From Trichomonas vaginalis G3 (Eukaryota > Parabasalia > Trichomonadida > Trichomonadidae), in NCBI RefSeq assembly GCF_026262505.1, contig NC_067206.1, positions 558,001 to 622,000 on the forward strand: a DNA stretch of 64,000 bases, given 5' to 3'. The notes below the pieces were generated by a model, which worked only from the letters and a program-made list of their open reading frames with translations, had not been told where the DNA came from and did no database searches. Of this stretch, positions 61,095-64,000 are shown in pieces. The translations under genes and the position numbers were made by a program. How positions within the stretch are numbered: position 1 is the first letter of the stretch; each line of letters begins with the position of its first letter.

Positions 61095-61512
61095 AGAACA
61101 TTTCTGGGTCAATGTCAATGTTCTCTTCCTCTTTAGGGCAAACACTGGCTTAGACTCTAAAATCTTTTTACCCAATTTACCTTGAACTTCAACTATCTTA
61201 GACTCATAATATTCATAGTCGTCTGTCTTCTTTGGTTCATAAGGTATAACAAGTTTGTATGCTTTGCCTTCTTTAAGGTTTGAGAACCTTCTGTCAAAAA
61301 TTTTCTTTGACTGCTAACAAACCTTCTATGTCTAAGTCTTCAAATTTCGCACCATTTTTAGTCACAATAGCAAACTTAACTGGTTCGATGTTCCAAACTT
61401 TGCTGAATGAAGACTTTTCAAAATGTAGAAGTAAACATTCAAATATGTGAATGGGTCTAGTTCTTCTTTAAGTCCTGACATGTACTTGTTTACTGAGATG
61501 AATTTTGTCATC
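61095..61512 (-). pseudogene. Hypothetical Maverick protein (B copy of 11725-12144)
   Basis: Same MTKFISVNKYM-start gene as in A with several breaks. Lies between the Lys/Glu-rich gene and the helicase. Confidence 0.45.
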
Positions 61513-61529
61513 TTTTCTATCGGATAAAA

Positions 61530-62780
61530 AAATATTTTTTTTAAATTTACTCAGAAAAATTTTTCTTTGTATAACACCATTCTGAACATCTAAAAGACTT
61601 TTGACATTTGCCAAGAATGTTCGTTTAGACGCTGTCATATAACCATATTCTTGACAATATTGTTTATACGAATCGTACAATGACCTTTCATCTAAACACT
61701 CAAAGTCAGTTTCATCTATGAACAGTTCATATACACTCTTGTTTGCTTCTAACAATGTTTGTCTCTCTTCTGTATGTGGAATTTGTCTTGGATTGAACTT
61801 AGAAATATCTAATGTCATAAAATATGAGAACAAGTGGTTGTAAAAGTCAGATGTCAAGTTTCTGCTAAGTCGTCAAAATATTCTGTATCTTGCATATGAG
61901 AATCTGACGTTCTGACAACTACATATCTTCTGTCAGAACTTTCTAACTTCATCGGAACAGCATTGTTTGAAACCATAATGAAGTTTGCAACATTTTCACA
62001 AACTCTTTGGTCTTTATATTTTCTTTCAACAACTCCAACTTTGTCTGTTATAAGACTCTTCAAAGCATCTGAGTCAAAACTTTTGTTGTATCTATACTTT
62101 GAAGTTCATTGCAAACTATAAGTTTCATATTCTCTATTGAGGAGTTAAATTTACCGCAGATGTTTCTAAGTTTGTCATATTCGGGTTCGAATAGCCCTCT
62201 AACAGTTTGCACAAAATATCTGTAAAGAATGTGTTCTTACCAGTTCCTTGTTTTCCAATTATATAAGGAGCAGTTTCATTTTTAGCACTTGGATGTTGTA
62301 AGATGTTGCAAACCAACATAAGATATACTCATAGACTCTTTCGTTTCCATTGCATATAATTCTTTGACATGGTCTAACCAAGCTTCTATAACATTTTCTT
62401 TCCATTCTACTTGTTCATATTTATATCCAGTGAAGATAGAATGAAGTTTGGAGAAGGTGTATAGAACTTTATACCTCGAACTGAAAAATCTTCTAACTTT
62501 GACAATAAGATATCCCAAGCATCTAACATCTTCATGCCAACTTGTACGACTTTTATTTTCTTAAGTTCTGTCTACATTCTTGTTCTGAAACTATTGTCGC
62601 TTTAGGTTTGTTAAAGACTACATCCCATTCTTTCATAACATAAATTCTGGGGCAGAGTCGACATAAATGACTAAACGTTTCAAATTCTCGACTGCTTTGT
62701 TATAGTCTCGAAATGGACACATATTTCTGAATGCTTGGAAGTCATAAAATCTGAAACATCTATTCTGTACATTTTTATAA
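61530..62780 (-). pseudogene. SF3 (D5/P4-type) helicase, Maverick B
   Basis: Copy of 12182-13416 with the same Walker A (GKQGTGKNTF) and sensor block (FIMVSNNAVPMKLESSDRR). Heavily broken (five or more breaks), unlike A. Confidence 0.75.
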
Positions 62781-62794
62781 AAATAAAAAAAAAT

Positions 62795-63480
62795 ATTTTT
62801 TTTTATTCTTGTTTGTTGTTGCATTTGTTGCATTTGTTGTTCTTGAGCTATTTGTTGTTGAAGTTGTTCTTGTAATACAATACTTTCACCAGTTGCATCT
62901 TCCAATTCGAAACTTGCCGTCATTGACAAATACATAGGACATAAAAAGTTTTACAGGAACAAAGTTTGCGTCAACTAAGGTTACAGGTTAATGTATTGCA
63001 CAGCGCTTGAGTTCACTAAAGGTCTGAAAATTCTGCATCTGAATGAACAATCAGGGCAAACCAGCAGAGATATTGCTTATAACGCATAGATACTTTTGTA
63101 TAGATAGATTTCTCGACCATATCGGAATAGAACTTTGACCAATTTAAACAATATTAAAGATAGGTGTACTTTAAAGGTCAATGGATAGACATTCCTTGTA
63201 TAACACTTTTTCCTGTTATAAGTAACTGTTGGTAGTAAAACCAGAATAATTTTGTATATATAGCTCATATCGTTTATAGTAAACACAGTCGGACATCCAA
63301 CACATAACGAAACCTGCTCTAGTTGCAGCACATGTTCACCCGTACTTATAAGTATTAAATAAGGTCAACAAAACCTGTGTGGTTATATCTGAGTAAGTAT
63401 CTTTCAAAGAGTTATTTTACCATTCACAACAAAAGTCTTCTCGTGGTGCAAAAGACAAAACAGGTTTAGTTCTTCATTTG
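62795..63480 (-). pseudogene. Minor-capsid-like region, Maverick B
   Basis: Corresponds to 13444-14118 of A, with the same Gln-rich tail (QQQIAQEQQMQQ) and CPTVFTIND segment. Many breaks in a short distance, far more than in A. Confidence 0.45.
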
Positions 63481-64000
63481 TGTTTAAAGTTCAGTCTTCA
63501 AACTCGTCCTTGCGAGGACTTTGTAAGTTTGTTGTATATAAATTATATGATCGGTTGTTTTTCAGTCGTAATGAGTATACCATTATGTCTTCTGCCATAC
63601 TTAGCAAAAAACTTAATGAATTTGTGTTCGTTCAAATATTTTAATACGTACACTGGGAACGTTTATCAAAGTTTCACCTCCTTCATAACGTATATCTTGC
63701 AATGACATATATATGAAAACACCCACAGCAAGCATGCGGTCTATTTCTTGATGTTTATTTCGTCTCCTCTGTCAAAAGTTTCAATATTTCTATTCAAAAT
63801 TTTCATAAGTGCAATCACATTGAGTACTTTACAGCGTTTGTGTCAACCAAGTTATAACTTAACCCACAAGCACTTAAATCCTGATTTGACAGTTTGCTTT
63901 AGTTTGTAGCGTTTCGAATCTCAACAAACTTAATCTCTCTAACGTCGGCTGTTGTTCTTACAAACTAATGTATTATATACCATCTTTTCTTCGTATGGTT
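63481..64000. pseudogene. Decayed Maverick B sequence at window edge
   Basis: Matches about 14120-14900 of A but with frequent small differences and some missing stretches. No open gene remains. The element continues outside the window. Confidence 0.5.

Larger units (their letters stand above)
46263..64000. mobile_element. Maverick/Polinton B, left end present, right end outside window
   Basis: Left terminal repeat at 46263-46319, then methyltransferase, small genes, tail-fibre-like protein, integrase, amphipathic and acidic proteins, family-B polymerase, structural-like protein, an inverted-repeat-bounded module, two KilA-N genes, packaging ATPase, helicase and minor-capsid region, cut by the window edge. 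Same family and orientation as Maverick A and nearly identical to it over many genes, so recent. About ten genes look broken, most heavily in the last 3 kb. It was inserted into an ankyrin gene. Confidence 0.93.

Overview
The window looks like the nuclear genome of Trichomonas vaginalis or a close relative. The background is AT-rich and intron-poor. Several genes carry a TCA-Py-(T/A) initiator 4-17 nt before the ATG. The host families are trichomonad-specific: BspA-like leucine-rich surface proteins and long ankyrin proteins with a helical N-terminal half. The mobile elements are those known from this genome: Maverick/Polinton elements, a mariner of the Tvmar1 type, and a Mutator-like element (MULE). 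No rRNA, tRNA or CRISPR was seen.

Layout. (1) 1-4750: right-hand part of a divergent Maverick (element C), cut by the window edge and inserted into the integrase gene of the next element. (2) 4751-20547: Maverick A, right end present, left end outside the window; its right end lies inside a BspA-like gene whose 3' part survives at 20559-21190. (3) 20.6-46.2 kb: host block. It holds an ankyrin gene split by an apparently intact mariner (23301-24603), a BspA-like pseudogene, then four single-copy housekeeping genes: IFT46, a SAPS-type phosphatase regulator, a folliculin/SMCR8-like protein and an MCRS1-like FHA protein. These are followed by a 425-bp near-perfect inverted repeat, a 5.7-kb MULE with an intact transposase and a remarkable hairpin array, an ankyrin pseudogene invaded by a minisatellite, and an ankyrin gene cut off at its 5' end. 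(4) 46263-64000: Maverick B, left terminal repeat present, right end outside the window.

Mavericks A and B are close copies of one family in the same orientation, nearly identical over many genes, so their spread is recent. Element C is a different family with diverged homologues of several genes. Recognisable parts are integrase, family-B DNA polymerase (B only), SF3 helicase, A32-type packaging ATPase, candidate major and minor capsid regions, amphipathic small virion-like proteins, KilA-N proteins (one fused to a GIY-YIG nuclease), a D12-type adenine methyltransferase and a phage-like tail-fibre protein. Many of their genes are broken and they are treated here as fossils.

The most unusual signals are: the run of hairpins in the MULE, with compensatory stem changes; an inverted-repeat-bounded single-gene module in Maverick B that is absent from A; palindromic GGTGAGATCTCACC clusters shared by all three Mavericks; the minisatellite interleaved with ankyrin units; and the sharp gene-conversion-like tract between the two BspA loci.
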